Part shown: piece after piece, positions 1-9,950 of the stretch
How positions within the stretch are numbered: position 1 is the first letter of the stretch
Layout: every line of letters starts with the position of its first letter
Source of the DNA: Gnetum montanum
Lineage: Eukaryota > Streptophyta > Gnetopsida > Gnetales > Gnetaceae
Length of the DNA stretch: 39,716 nt
Assembly: GCA_015680685.1 (NCBI GenBank)
Contig: MNCI01004262.1
Coordinates: forward strand, 539,545-579,260
Reading direction: 5' to 3'
Notes under the pieces: model-generated
Told to the model about the DNA's origin: nothing
Database searches by the model: none
The model's input: the letters and a program-made list of their open reading frames with translations, nothing else
Made by a program: the position numbers and the translations under genes

Positions 1-98
1 TTTTTCTAGTTAATAATCCCATACCTATCCACTGTGTAATCAATGAAGCTTGTTCTCCTTGTAACTTGAGGACGAGTTTTTATTCAATCGTGGGGGTA
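1..98 (+). mobile_element. 3' end of a Ty3-gypsy internal region with polypurine tract
   Basis: This is the last part of a plus-strand retrotransposon whose body lies left of the window. The phrase at 65-80 (cttgaggacgag) is typical of the tail of plant gypsy polyproteins. It is followed by a G-rich polypurine tract at 90-98 (gtgggggta), the plus-strand DNA primer site. The LTR starts directly after it with TGATAAGACATG. CpG dinucleotides survive here, unlike in most of the window, which suggests a younger insertion. No complete domain is visible. Confidence 0.7.
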
Positions 99-123
99 TG
101 ATAAGACATGATTCGCATAGGCA

Positions 124-147
124 GCGATATCGTGTATGCGATATCGC
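124..147. promoter_or_regulatory. Paired GCGATATCGC palindromes in the LTR U3
   Basis: Two palindromic blocks, gcgatatcg (124-132) and gcgatatcgc (138-147), are separated by five bases and lie about 15-40 bases upstream of the TATA box. Two copies of a perfect palindrome immediately upstream of a promoter suggest a binding site for a dimeric factor or a small hairpin. The function is inferred; no known motif is claimed. Confidence 0.35.
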
Positions 148-162
148 AGTCTACCACCATAT

Positions 163-171
163 CTATAAATA
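163..171 (+). promoter_or_regulatory. TATA box of the left-edge LTR
   Basis: The sequence ctataaata lies 64 bases after the LTR start, the usual place for the core promoter in a short U3. Transcription of the retroelement would start roughly 30 bases downstream. Position and sequence support the call; activity is unknown. Confidence 0.6.
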
Positions 172-575
172 AGATGCGGCTCTCCCTTGTTTAACATAAT
201 TAGGAGTTAGGAGTAGCGAAGCTCTGGCAGTATGACCACTCCAGAGATAGATTATTTTCCCATGTCTGCCCACAATGTGGTGAATGTAATTGTACGACAT
301 TCTTTATTCGAGTGTGATGTACTTGGACAAGCACATGACCAGCAATAAAGATCAAGATTACTTCATCATTGCAGTAGTCACTTTGTTTATTTATTTTATT
401 GTTATTTACTATTTTCTCTCTCTCACCCTTCAACTCCAAGAACGTGGAACGAGTGCGACTTGATTACAAGCATTTAAGTGTGACTACTTGGTAGCCCAGT
501 TGCGTACCTAGGATCTACGCTTGGTAATCCCAATGGTAGTCATGCACGAGGTCCAAGATGTGTACAGTTGATATT

Positions 576-765
576 CAAACAAGAGAATAATGCACAAAAA
601 ATAAATAAAATACATATATTATTATTGAAAAATCCCTTAACTTATTAGACGTCCCTCATAGGCTATTTAATATTCTTCCTCTTTTGTGTCTTAAAAACTC
701 ATATTAGTAGCATTTTAACTCCACAAATCCATGAATACTAATCAAGCCTTTAGCTCTTATACCAA
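576..765 (-). mobile_element. Leader and primer-binding site of a family E element (second copy)
   Basis: On the minus strand, 764-752 reads TGGTATAAGAGCT, close to the initiator-Met tRNA primer site TGGTATCAGAGC used by many plant LTR elements. The neighbouring bases (tccatgaatac... at about 729) match the primer-site flank of the better preserved family E element (tccaagaatac... near 33655). Only a short stretch of internal leader survives before the join with the left LTR near 575. No gag sequence is visible. Confidence 0.55.
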
Positions 766-1990
766 CTTAAAACATCCCACTAACCAATCTTAGTTTGGAA
801 AGGATTACTTAAAAAGTAAATGAAATATATTAAAAAATATAAAATGCTACCTAAGAAAACTATTAAATGCTACCAAAAAATAACAAGCAAAGTAGTAGCC
901 ATATTATAACACCACATTAATTCAGCTTCATCTAGTAAGGCATTACCTATATGAGAATTTAAATTGTGAAAAAAATAAAATGTTTCTTATTAAGATTAAA
1001 TTGTTGCTAAGTAAATTGAATAGACAAAGCACAAGGCATTCATAAATAAATAATTGCATAGGGATAAGAAAATATGTAACAAAAAGTAAAAGAATTATAA
1101 AAGGAATTGTAAAATGTTGTTGTTTTTTCTTTTGAATGGGAACCACACCATGCAAAGACCCATGCATTTTTTCACATTTATTTTGTCTAAGGGGTGTGCT
1201 TTGAATTCCAATGTTGTTGTTTTTTCTTTTGAATGGGAACCACACCATGCAAAGACCCATGCATTTTTTCACATTTATTTTGTCTAAGGGGTGTGCTTTG
1301 AATTCCAATGTTGTTGTTTTTTCTNTTTTTTGTGATGAGGACCATACCATGTAAGGACTTATTTGACTTCCTATTATGAAGTGACATAGAATGGTGAAAA
1401 GCTTATGAGAACACTCCTGCACATAGCAAAATAGAAAAGCACAAAGAATACCACATCGCTTTGAAGCCGCACCCTCTCCAAACCTTTGATTCCTTCCCAA
1501 TTCTAGAAACTACACAAGTTACCAATTTATTAGAGTTGCATTAATGGAGAAGAGACTGCATGCTTCCCAAAGAAAGGAAAACCATAGAGTATGTGGATGG
1601 GTGGATGATGTGGACTCACTACCTGTTACATAAAAAGAAACCATGTCCCAATTGTCAGTAATGAAATTCAAAGTCAAAAACTAGACATCAAGAATCAAAT
1701 TACAAATGAAACATAGCACCATCGAGTAGCACATTACCATTGTACTTGGCACCTTATTACCAAAAAGAGTATAGAATTATACCAAACATAAGAAAATATA
1801 AAAGAAAGTGAAAGAGTGTCGAATAAATATTAAATATACTAATGATTGTGTAAAATAAAAACTTAGAAAAGATCAATAATCCTAAAAAATAAAAAGATGT
1901 AAAACAAATAATATGAAAAAAAAGGTTTCAAAACCAAAAATGTGTAAAACAAAAAGTTAAAATATAGTTAAGAATCCTAGAAATTAGAAT
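766..1990 (-). repeat. LTR and flanking sequence of family E, second copy
   Basis: About 900-1110 matches 33710-33900 in the same orientation (shared blocks include 'tagtaaggca', 'aataaaatgtt', 'atagggataagaaaata', 'aaagtaaaag'), and both copies lie next to an initiator-Met-type primer site, so this is the LTR side of the same family. Beyond about 1330 the similarity is unclear, and the left part of 1500-1990 is simply AT-rich with no gene I can support. A 185-residue open frame on the minus strand (943-1500) runs through the tandem repeat and is not a gene. Confidence 0.5.
1113..1324. repeat. 97-bp perfect tandem duplication plus partial third unit
   Basis: Units at 1113-1209 and 1210-1306 are identical over 97 bases as read, and a third begins at 1307 but stops at an ambiguous base (N) at 1325. 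After the N the sequence continues as a diverged version of the same unit (accataccatg versus accacaccatg). Perfect identity inside a heavily mutated region, ending at an N, points to a very recent duplication or to an assembly stutter. Confidence 0.9.
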
Positions 1991-1997
1991 GAGGGGT

Positions 1998-2007
1998 GAC
2001 CCCCACA
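1998..2007 (-). other. Polypurine-tract-like sequence of the gag-only element
   Basis: Read on the minus strand this is tgtgggggtc, very like the polypurine tract of the left-edge element (gtgggggta at 90-98). It lies downstream of the long gag frame of family C, where the end of an internal region would be expected. The following sequence does not match the family LTR start (TGATAAGA), so a 3' LTR is missing or was replaced. Confidence 0.35.
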
Positions 2008-2229
2008 ACTAAACATTTGTTCATGGCTAGGATTAATAAGTGGATGAATAGGATCCATGCATGTATGAAATGTTAGGAGTCTGTCATGCCCTAGCCATTG
2101 GGTGTTTATTGATGGTATTGTGGCTGGGTAGAGAAATTGTTGATCACACACTTGATTATAGAAAGCATAGTGGGGTAGGTTAGATGAAGTGTGTACATTA
2201 TGAGGCAAATTTGACCCACTATGACATCC

Positions 2230-4420
2230 TTTACTAGATGGCAGTATGCACAGATTTGTGTCCCTTCGCATTGGTGAATTCACTAGATGTGGGAGTGTGA
2301 GGTGGAGGCCTAGATAAGGTGATAGGAGGAATTGTGTTTTAAGAGGAAGATGCATCATAGTGTTGGGCTTGTCCTGAGTTGAAGGATGTAGTGGTTTTAG
2401 AACCGTGCTATCTCTTTCTATGGCCATGCCTAAAGAAAGGATGCTTCCAACATTGTGGAGGACTCCCACTATTATTGACAATAGTAGCACAAGTAATGTT
2501 TGTGGATTGGTGCTATGGTGCAAAATGTTTTGGTACTACTGGTGGCGATGTAGAAGGAGGTGAAGGATGAGAGCATTAAGAGCAAGGAGAAGTCTAAGGA
2601 ACATGAGGTGGTGATCTCGTAGGAGAGGACATGGTTTGATGATACTTGGGAGAGTGATAACAATGAGGTGAAGTCGAGGATGTTGATCTAGTTGGAAAAA
2701 TAGGGTGTTGAACATTATAAGCACTTGGTTTCAGATGGTATGAAGGGTGTGGCTAGTTTGGTGATGGCCTCCACCATGACTGGGGGTTTTGCCATAGTGG
2801 TTGAGCATAGTATTGAGGCTAGTAAGAATTTGCCCACAGCTAGTACGATGAGTTGTGGGATTTCCAATAAAGTTTTGGAATAGGAATATGCCCAACCATA
2901 TACTTCTATATGAAATCTGGATGTAAAATTCTTTCCCAATTCTCATGTAGATGTGACAAGATTGGGCATTGGCATTTTGGATGATTGTATAAGAAAACAT
3001 CACATTGATACTTATGTTTTACAGTTGAGCCCCTATCCTCATTTTCTTTAGCCCTTCTTTTTGATTTTTGAATGGTGTTTTTCCCTATTTCTAGGTTTAG
3101 TATCCTCTGTTTGTTTTGATCATCAAAGTTATCTTGCGTGGGTCTCCCCATAATAATGTATGCATATTCTCTACATTTTTCATGTACCCACTCCATCATC
3201 TTTTTGATCTTTGCCTCAATTTCATCTAGTGATTTTAGTATTGGCAAGGGTAGAAATGATTTCACCTCCTCAAGGTGAGTTGATTTCTCATCTTTATGAT
3301 TATGGACCTTTGTTACTTTAAGAGTTTTGTCTTTTTGAGAATTTTCAACATTCTCCCATTTGGCTATTTCTCCTTCTTCTTTTGGTACCCCCTTAATAAG
3401 CTCTTGGAATTGATGGGTTTGTAGTTCATATAGTTGACCTAGGGCATACATCCCCAGGGTCTCCCTTGTTTCATTACAGAGCCCATCCATGATGTGATAC
3501 ATTAGCCTTTCCTTGGAGAACCCATGGCTTGGGAATTTGTTTAACAAATAGTAATATCTTTCTAAGGCCATGTCCAAGGGTTCATGTTGCCCTTGTTTCC
3601 ACTCTTGGATTTGTCTTCTCAAGGCTGAAACTCTTGCATAGGTTTGATATCTTTCATTGAAGAGGTTTACAATTGTCAGCCAACAACAAATTGATTTCAA
3701 CTTTAAAGACTTGTACCATACTTTTGCTTGGCCAACGAGTGTTATAGGAAAGAGCTTAAGTCTTTGCCATCTGTTATCAATATTGTTCCATGCACAAGCA
3801 TCATAGAAGGCTTGTAAATGATGTTGTGGATCTAAATCATAGCCTCCTAAAAACTTGGGAAAGTTGTTTAAATCAAGCCTAGGTAGACAACTTTCCTTAC
3901 AATGCTTGCAGGATATTTGAACAACGTCTTGTATATGCATTAGGCTCTTAGTGGACAGTAGGGGTTCATCGTTACTAAGTAGGTCATGATTTTGTGAGTT
4001 GGGATGATGTTGTCTATGTTCATGTTGGCATTCTTGATTTTTCCTATGGGTTTGATTTTTATTTCTATGCTGACCCATTGAGGAATAGTTATTCATGTTG
4101 CAACCTAACATTGAAAGAGTAGAGAAAGAGAGGGAATTGAAAATTTTTTCATGACTTTTGTAAGTCTCCCATTCATCCCTTGATGTACTCTTGCTATCCA
4201 TTGAGAAGGTCCTAGGTCTTACAAGCCCCCTCATTTTAGGGGATGTCCCATTTTCACTAGATGTGTTTGAGTTGGATGACAAAAGTCCTTGAGTATCGTT
4301 GGGATGTTTATGAACATATGAAACTCCTGCATAAGATCAAGTACTCCAAACTTCTTCATTGGTTCTCCAATGAATTGCCTCACTAGATGTTGTGTTATCG
4401 TTATCTTGTGAAAGAGACAT
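2230..4420 (-). pseudogene. gag: Decayed gag of an Athila/Tat-like Ty3-gypsy element (family C)
   Basis: Gag forms the particle that packages retroelement RNA. An ATG at 4420-4418 starts a frame that reaches codon 28 before a TGA at 4337-4339; after that the frame is open to a TAG at 2908-2906 (458 codons from 4282). The Retrotrans_gag core lies at about residues 141-282 of that open part: FPKFLGGYDLDPQHHLQAF, then LFP, W189, LRRQIQEWKQGQHEPLDMAL and a PSHGF block. A charged region follows. The same frame then continues with no shift to about 2230 as a Pro/Gln/Tyr/Trp-rich tail (for example PQYYAQPLWQNPQSWW), broken mainly by TAG codons expected from CAG glutamines by C-to-T change. No zinc knuckle is obvious. 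No protease or RT follows. Gag identity is secure; the start is inferred. Confidence 0.85.
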
Positions 4421-4541
4421 TATTGTGAATTGTGTGTGACTTAATTGAATTTAATTTCTTTGTCTGAAAGATATATTGTTAATACCCTATTACCACGATC
4501 TTGTATGATATAACTAATCTAGATAACTAGCACCATCCCTA
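4421..4541 (-). other. 5' untranslated leader of the family C element
   Basis: A short leader of about 120 bases lies between the primer-binding site and the inferred gag ATG at 4420. It is AT-rich and shows no other feature. Its short length supports 4420 as the original start rather than the first uninterrupted codons near 4282. Confidence 0.5.
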
Positions 4542-4554
4542 GCAATGATGCCAA
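4542..4554 (-). other. Primer-binding site, tRNA-Asp type (decayed)
   Basis: The minus strand reads TTGGCATCATTGC followed by TAGGGATGG. Plant Athila/Tat elements commonly use TGGCGCCGTTGCCGGGGA, complementary to the 3' end of tRNA-Asp. Several differences are C-to-T or G-to-A changes at cytosine sites. The site directly abuts the LTR end CTCATCA at 4555, as a primer site should. Confidence 0.7.
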
Positions 4555-5285
4555 TGATGAGCGGCAAGGTACCCCTACACTCAACCATACAAATATGAGT
4601 GTGTATGTGCGATCTAGTCAAACTTCATGAAAAAAATAGTTGTGGCACCTAGACAATTATACGTTGATCACAATTCATTGTCTTCCCACCTAGACTAGTA
4701 TTTTCTTTGTCACATATGGTTTAGTCTAGAGTGAGGTGTATGATGTGATTCTAAACTAGGCTACTCCTAGAGACAATGGGAAACAATCTTGATTAAGCTA
4801 ATGGGCAACATAAAGTAAAATTTAAGTTAGCCTAAGTGCAATGAGCATCTGTCCTTAATCATATGTATGCATCTTGGACCTCATGTACTACTTCTGGAAA
4901 TTTCAAGCACACATTACTTGAGCAGTACTAGATACACTACTGGGTTACCAAGTAGTTAAACTTAAATTTTCGTGATTATGTCGTACTCATTCCACGTTAG
5001 CAATAGAAAGTGTAAATGAAAATAAAGAAAATATTAACTAGATAAACAACAATAAATAATCAATAATTAAGGTAAATAAAAGCTAAGTAAATAAGAATGA
5101 AAGTGAGAGTAATTAATTGCTAAATAGACTATGTTCTAATCTAGCCTAACACAAGTAACTATTCTCACTTCCTGGACACATCATGAACTTCATGCAAACA
5201 CTACTGGGCTATCAAACGCTAATCATTTCTGAGCTACCAAGTGGCACATGTATGCTCGAAGGGGTTGTGCTTGTGTAATTTAACA
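4555..5285 (-). repeat. 5' LTR of the gag-only family C element
   Basis: On the minus strand the LTR ends ...CTCATCA at 4555 beside the primer site. It matches the right-edge LTR (39293-39716): both share 'aaggtacccctacactcaaccatacaaata', split here as aaggtacccctacac and tcaaccatacaaata, plus the block around 'cggacacaccctgaac' versus 'tggacacatcatgaac'. Part also matches the left-edge LTR. Almost every CpG of the right-edge copy is TpG or CpA here, a clear sign of methylation decay. The U3 start (TGATAAGA) is not found, so the LTR is truncated near 5285, where copy A of the OTA element begins. Confidence 0.75.
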
Positions 5286-5319
5286 ATTTTCTTTTAGTCA
5301 TTTCCACTTTTTCAGTTGT

Positions 5320-5403
5320 AAACATTCATTTTTATATTTTTGGTTACAAATGGTCATTTTAGTATTTTCGATTGTAAATGGTCATTTTAGTATTTTCGAT
5401 TGT
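5320..5403. repeat. 28-bp tandem repeat in copy A spacer
   Basis: Two identical 28-base units (5348-5375 and 5376-5403; aaatggtcattttagtattt...) follow a degenerate third unit at about 5322-5347. The surrounding sequence resembles the spacer of copy D near 23400-23540, so this belongs to the start of the protease-RT spacer of copy A. Confidence 0.75.
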
Positions 5404-5464
5404 AAACTATTATTCTAAAGTTATAAGGATGTAAACTAAGTTGTAAATAGGCTAAATATATTTG

Positions 5465-5595
5465 CTAGTTTAAGGCCATGGTGGGCCACACAAGGCTTAC
5501 TAGATTAAGGCCATGGTAGGTTATAGGGTGGCTAGTTTTTTGCCTTAGCAGGCCATAGGGTTTCTAGTTTTAGGCCTTAGTGGGTTATGATTCAT
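5465..5595. repeat. Cluster of 'aaggcc(a/t)tgg..ggcca' motifs, copy A
   Basis: About four loose repeats of a GGCC-centred phrase occur here (for example aaggccatggtgggcca, aaggccatggtaggtta, gccttagcaggccata, ggccttagtgggtta). The same motif clusters at 23540-23695, in the equivalent place downstream of the copy D protease, and again at 18585-18650 beside RT. The cluster is therefore a conserved part of this element family, not host sequence. Confidence 0.7.
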
Positions 5596-5699
5596 ACTTG
5601 CCTAGTAACTATAAAATGCTTTCAAAAGAGAATATAAGGGTAAAACTAACCATGAAGCATGATATAATGTTATGAAATGAAACAAATAACTATTAACAA

Positions 5700-6350
5700 A
5701 AGAAGTGGTAAGACATTTATTATAAACTTGTTGCTTGACATTTAATAGATCAAGGAACCTCTTTAGCATGATCTTGTGCTCACCATATCTCTTATTCAAC
5801 ATGGTCAACTACATGCATTTTTGTTGGTCACTTGGTTTCATAGAGTTGATGTTGCTTGCATAGTTATTATTCTTATTATTATTGGTGTCCCTAGTTTGAG
5901 TGTTAGGGCTTTTCTCTTGAAACTCCATCATCAAACCTCAATCGTTGTTAACATAGTTAATTGATGGTACTGACACGCTATCCCCATGAATGATAATTTT
6001 CCTTTCCTCGTAGGGCAATTGAATCTCTTAATGTATAGGATATGGAACTACATGAATCTTAGCTAACCATGGTCTCCCTAGGATCAAGTTAAATCCATGT
6101 GTCTCTTCAACTCCTAGGAAGTTGGTGGATGTGAGAAATTTCTTGCTAGCCATGAAATCCAAGGATATGGAACCTCACACTACTACCTGTGAGCCATTAA
6201 ATGACTTAAGTGTTAAGGTAGTGGTCTCTTAGATATTCTCAATTAAGCCTAACTTGTCAACAATGAAATATGATATCACATTTCTGGCCACCCGATCATC
6301 CACATAAACATGACAAACCTTGTATCTACCAACACATATATTAATAAGAA
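5700..6350 (-). pseudogene. Aspartic protease region of OTA element copy A (decayed)
   Basis: The retroelement protease cuts the gag-pol polyprotein. On the minus strand near 6320-6270 the frame reads VYVDDRVARNVIS, matching the protease active-site region of plant OTA elements (V-DDG-S-NVI); the catalytic-loop Gly is Arg here. It is followed by the hallmark FNGSQVVV and LILGRPWLAKI blocks (about 6200-6060) and IIIHGDSV (about 6000). Downstream, to about 5700, the frame resembles the protease-RT linker of copy D. Stops interrupt it. The copy ends in the spacer at about 5320, so no RT belongs to it. Confidence 0.75.
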
Positions 6351-6375
6351 GGGGAGTAGATAGCACTTCTTTACT

Positions 6376-7250
6376 TTAAGAGTCAATTTTTACATCACTA
6401 TCATGGAAGTTGAGCATGGGTTGATGCCCATTTTTCCTAAATGAAGCTTGCTCAATGATGAAATGAATCAACTTTCTATTGGCAAGCATGTCTCTGCTCA
6501 TAGGGAGAGAGGTTAACACTAGAGCTAGTGCATCCCTATGAGTAGAAGAAATCATGACAAAGTCATACAAGTTTGGTGATGTGTTCTTTTTCTTTAATGA
6601 ACATTTGGCTTGGTCCATGGTTGTGAGGAAGCTATTTCTCTTGGCATGTAACCTTTCAACCTTAGTGGTCTTAACATCCTCCATCCTTCCTAGAGCTTGT
6701 AGCTTACATATTGGTGCATGCGCTTTGGGCCTCTTTCCCATGGACATAGTTGGTCTTGGTGTAGCATGTTTTGAAGCCTTTTCTTGTTGGCCACCTTTAG
6801 TGGGCTTTGTTGTTGGTTTCATGAAAAGCTATTTTCATTGTCATTGTGGTGGTGTTTTCTTACTAACCTCTAAGTTGTAGGCCACTTTAGATGGGCTTTG
6901 GTCATGGGTTGTTGTATGCATACTTGTTGAAGGTGGGGGGACCTAGATAACAAATGGTTCCCTAGGCTTTGGAAGGTTGGTAACTTATGGTCTTGGTTAT
7001 CACATTAATGCAACTAAAGGTGGGATATGTATGACAAAAGGCTTCTTAGGGGCTAGAGGAGGTGGTACCCATATGAAAAATGGCTCTCTAGGCTTTGTGT
7101 TTTGGAATCATGATGATACTATGATGACAAATGGTTCCCTAGAAGGATTAGGCCATTTGGTTTACATGAATAAGGCTATGGTATGGGAGTTGTTGTTGGT
7201 TCTTGCAGAGATGGGCTCATTCAACACCAACTTCTCATGGTTTATCCTCT
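6376..7250 (-). pseudogene. Gag-protease linker of copy A with repeated PREPFVI motif
   Basis: A 148-codon open stretch (6822-6376) ends in the conserved YDFVMISSTHRDAL block, matched by YDFIMASIVHHGVLL in copy D (about 24740). Upstream, 7150-6940 encodes four spaced copies of a short proline-rich motif: PSREPFVI, PREPFFIW, PKKPFVIHI and PREPFVI. Copy D keeps two weaker versions (25200-25260). The linker is rich in Lys, Thr and Pro and has no catalytic residues; a docking or scaffold role is only a guess. Confidence 0.6.
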
Positions 7251-7254
7251 TTTA

Positions 7255-9239
7255 GGGGTCATCATTTAATGCTAGGCAAAAATCAATGTCATGGCCAGCC
7301 ATTTTATGAAAATGGAAATACCTATCCAATTTGAAGTACTTCAGTAGCTTCAGATCATCTTTGGTAGCTATCATTTGATCTCTAACTATGTCACAAAGAT
7401 GATCATGCCTCTTACTAGCCTCTTCAAACAGTTGCTTAGTTTGTATATGGTTGTTTCTAAGAAAATTTTGTAAGACTTCAGAGGTTTTTAAAGGCAACCT
7501 TGCATACTTAGACCTATCCTTCCATCCAAAGTTTGATCTTGGTTGATTTGGGGCATAGGAAGTGAATGTTTGGGATGAGTTGGAAGATGTGTTATGCAAT
7601 GGTGATCCTCACCTCTTCCCTTGTTTTGAGTCTTTTTCTACTACTACCATACTTGTATGTTCTTATTTCATTTTATTGTTATCTCTCCTTGCATGTTGGT
7701 TTTTATAGGCCACATAGGCCAGATTATTGCTTGTCTCAACTACCTCATCAATGTTCTTAGTTTATGAAAAGGCTTGGCATAGTGACCAAGGTTCTAGGTA
7801 GTAAAGCTTTAACTTAATAACTTTATTTACTACTTCTTTGTAGATGCCTAATAGATTAATTTCATCAATAGGCTTTGGAATCTTATTAGGTGTTGAGTTC
7901 CATCTTTGAATGAAACTTTTGACTAGTTCAACTGACCCCTACTTTACCTTCATTAATTGATCCAATGTGACATTCAACTTGAAGTTGTATTTAAAGTTGT
8001 TGATAAATTGATCTATTAAGTTTTCAAGGAAATAGATGGAACCGATAGCGAAGGTTGGATACCAAATTAGAGCTTTATCCTTGAGAAACATGAGAAAAAA
8101 CCTCAATATCGTATGTGGCCAAGATTACAAAAGGAGGCACTTAGATCAAAAGCTAACCAAGTTAGCATTGGGATCCCCTTCACCATTGTATTTGGTGAGA
8201 TTTGGTATAGGCATGCTTGTGGGTAAGGTTATTTGAGGCACAAAAGGATTTATAAGATCATCTTAATAGAAGTCCATAACCTTGACCATCTAAGTTCTAT
8301 TGGCCTTGAGTTTTCATAGCTCTTTAGTAAGATCTTGGATCATTTGGAAGCCTTGATTCAAGTCTTGGGGTATTCTAATTGGTTGTGGTATCTGCATGAA
8401 TGGTTACAATGCTAATTGAGAGGCTTGTGACCTCACGATGGATTGTGGTATGAAAAGGAGACGCTAAGTTACAATAGTCATGGGTGGGCTAAATAGTGAA
8501 AAAGATGTTTGAGTTGGAACTTGTGGTGTGACTGGGATGAAAGGAGTATGAGGGGCTTCTGTTTCTTAGAGCCCCAATGAGGATCCTGCTAGCATGCTAA
8601 GGGAGATGGTAATGTAGACATCATCGAGGCTAGGTGAATAGAGTGAGGTTGCATTGTAAAGGCCATTAATGAGAATAAGGAAGTAGACTAAGATGAAGGT
8701 TGTGTCTGGTATGTGGTGATGATGGGTGTGGATCCAAACATGGTAGGATAGATATGAGAAGAGTTGGGCCAAGGGACTTCTCCTATTGATGAGGTGAGAG
8801 ACATGGGGTTGGGTTTAGTTATTTGGGGAGCCGAAGATTGAAAAATACATCTAATAAAGATGACTGGCTCCTGTTCGGCCTCGAAATCATCTTCCTCTTC
8901 TTGATGATCATATAAATTAATTTCCTTACTAAACTCATCAACCTCTATAAGTTTTATGAGCATTTGTGTGTAAAATTTTGTAAGGGGGATTTGGTCATAA
9001 AGTGATGGAATGTATTCTTTTCCATCCCTAGTTATAATTTTGAATTAATGCTTAGTGTTAGATTCAAAGCATGCAATTAAGAGTCCTCCTAGTATCTTGG
9101 CATTAAGAAGGTTGTAGAACTCCTTGTTGATACTCATGAAATCTAGGTTGTTGCCCCTTTTTCTAAGTAATTGCCTTTGTTCTATGACTGTGGGGTATTT
9201 TAGGTCATAAACACAAACTACATCTTGGTTGGATGCCAT
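7255..9239 (-). pseudogene. gag: Gag of OTA element copy A (decayed)
   Basis: The frame starts at ATG 9239-9237 (MASNQDVVCVYDLKYPTV...). The gag core lies at about 8230-7850: IPNLTKYNGEGDPN, IWYPTFAIGSIYFLENLI and KVGSVELVKSFIQRW, typical of Retrotrans_gag. A zinc-knuckle-like block at about 7330-7275 reads RYFHFHKMAGHDIDFC, where the expected first Cys is Phe. Stops and shifts break the frame throughout. The same order of blocks is found in copy D (25420-27520), so the two are sister copies. Overall identity is secure; exact borders are not. Confidence 0.75.
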
Positions 9240-9950
9240 ATTTGTCAAGTTAAGGGGCAAGATGGTTGATCATTTGAAAGATGTGATGAAAATGCAGATT
9301 TGGCTTTTTTATTATTTTTAGTTAAAACATAATAAGTAGGATAATCCACTAAGTGGTGAAAACTAGAAAAATTGATTTATCTACTAAATAGAAATAGGTT
9401 TTCCCAATAGAATTGAGTTTTCCATATAGAAATGGATTTTTCCAATGAAATTATGTTTCCCAAAGAAATTGGATTTTCCCAATGGAAATGGGTTTTCCTA
9501 ATGGAATTAGGTTCTCCAAATGGAAATGGGTTTTTCCAATGGAACTTGCTTTTCCCAATGGAAATAGATTTTCCCAATGGAATTAGGTTTTGAAATGGAA
9601 AATCCCAACCAGCTATGCTAGGTGGTGGGAGTGGAAAATGTGGTTTATTTCACTAGATTTCCCAGTAGATGGAATTGGAATTTTTTGGATTTGGATTTTT
9701 TAGGTAGACTATGTTGGCCCCCAAAAATGTAACAACTATTTTGAAAATACAATGAAAACCCAACTACATTATTTTATAAGATTTAAATGGAGTATGTTCA
9801 TAGATTTGAGAACTTAAAAACATGATAGTTGAAAATGGATTTTGGCCAAGAATTTGGATGGAGGCCCTTCCTCTAGTGCTAGAAAGCTATTAGTGCTAGA
9901 AATTTTGGTTGCTAGAATAGAAACCAAAAGCTCTGAGCATTGAAACAAAT
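9240..9950 (-). other. Leader region of copy A
   Basis: This AT-rich stretch lies between the copy A LTR and its gag. Its upstream part (about 9840-9950) matches copy D's leader near 28190-28270 (shared 'ttggatggaggcc' and 'ctagtgctagaaa'-like blocks). It contains a 20-bp minisatellite. I see no gene; the open frame through the minisatellite is a repeat artefact. The primer-binding site could not be placed. Confidence 0.5.
9389..9600. repeat. 20-bp 'TTTTCCCAATGGAAATGGG' minisatellite
   Basis: About ten tandem units of roughly 20 bases occur, variants of ggttttcccaatggaaat. Each unit contains TTTCC...GGAAA, so units can pair with themselves or with neighbours and form hairpins or cruciforms. 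The array sits in the leader of copy A, and no comparable array is evident at the same place in copy D. Confidence 0.85.

Larger units (their letters stand above)
99..575 (+). repeat. 3' LTR (family C-related), truncated at its right end
   Basis: The LTR begins TGATAAGACATG right after the polypurine tract. Bases about 430-570 match the reverse complement of about 4860-5010, another copy of the family; shared phrases include the block around 'acttggtagcccag' and 'aggtccaagatg'. The expected family end (CTCATCA, seen at 4555 and 39293 on the minus strand) is absent: similarity stops near 575, where AT-rich sequence of family E begins. This LTR is therefore cut off by deletion or by a later insertion. 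It keeps many CpG sites. Confidence 0.7.

Noticed and set aside
1113-1324. CRISPR-like repeat array
   Set aside because: Units are 97 bp and contiguous, without spacers; it is a simple tandem duplication.
943-1500. 185-codon minus-strand open frame
   Set aside because: It runs through the 97-bp duplication and an N base and has no domain; length comes from the repeat unit lacking stops.
9377-9577. Open frame with repeated HWKNPFPFG-like peptide
   Set aside because: It is the translation of the 20-bp minisatellite, in non-coding leader sequence.
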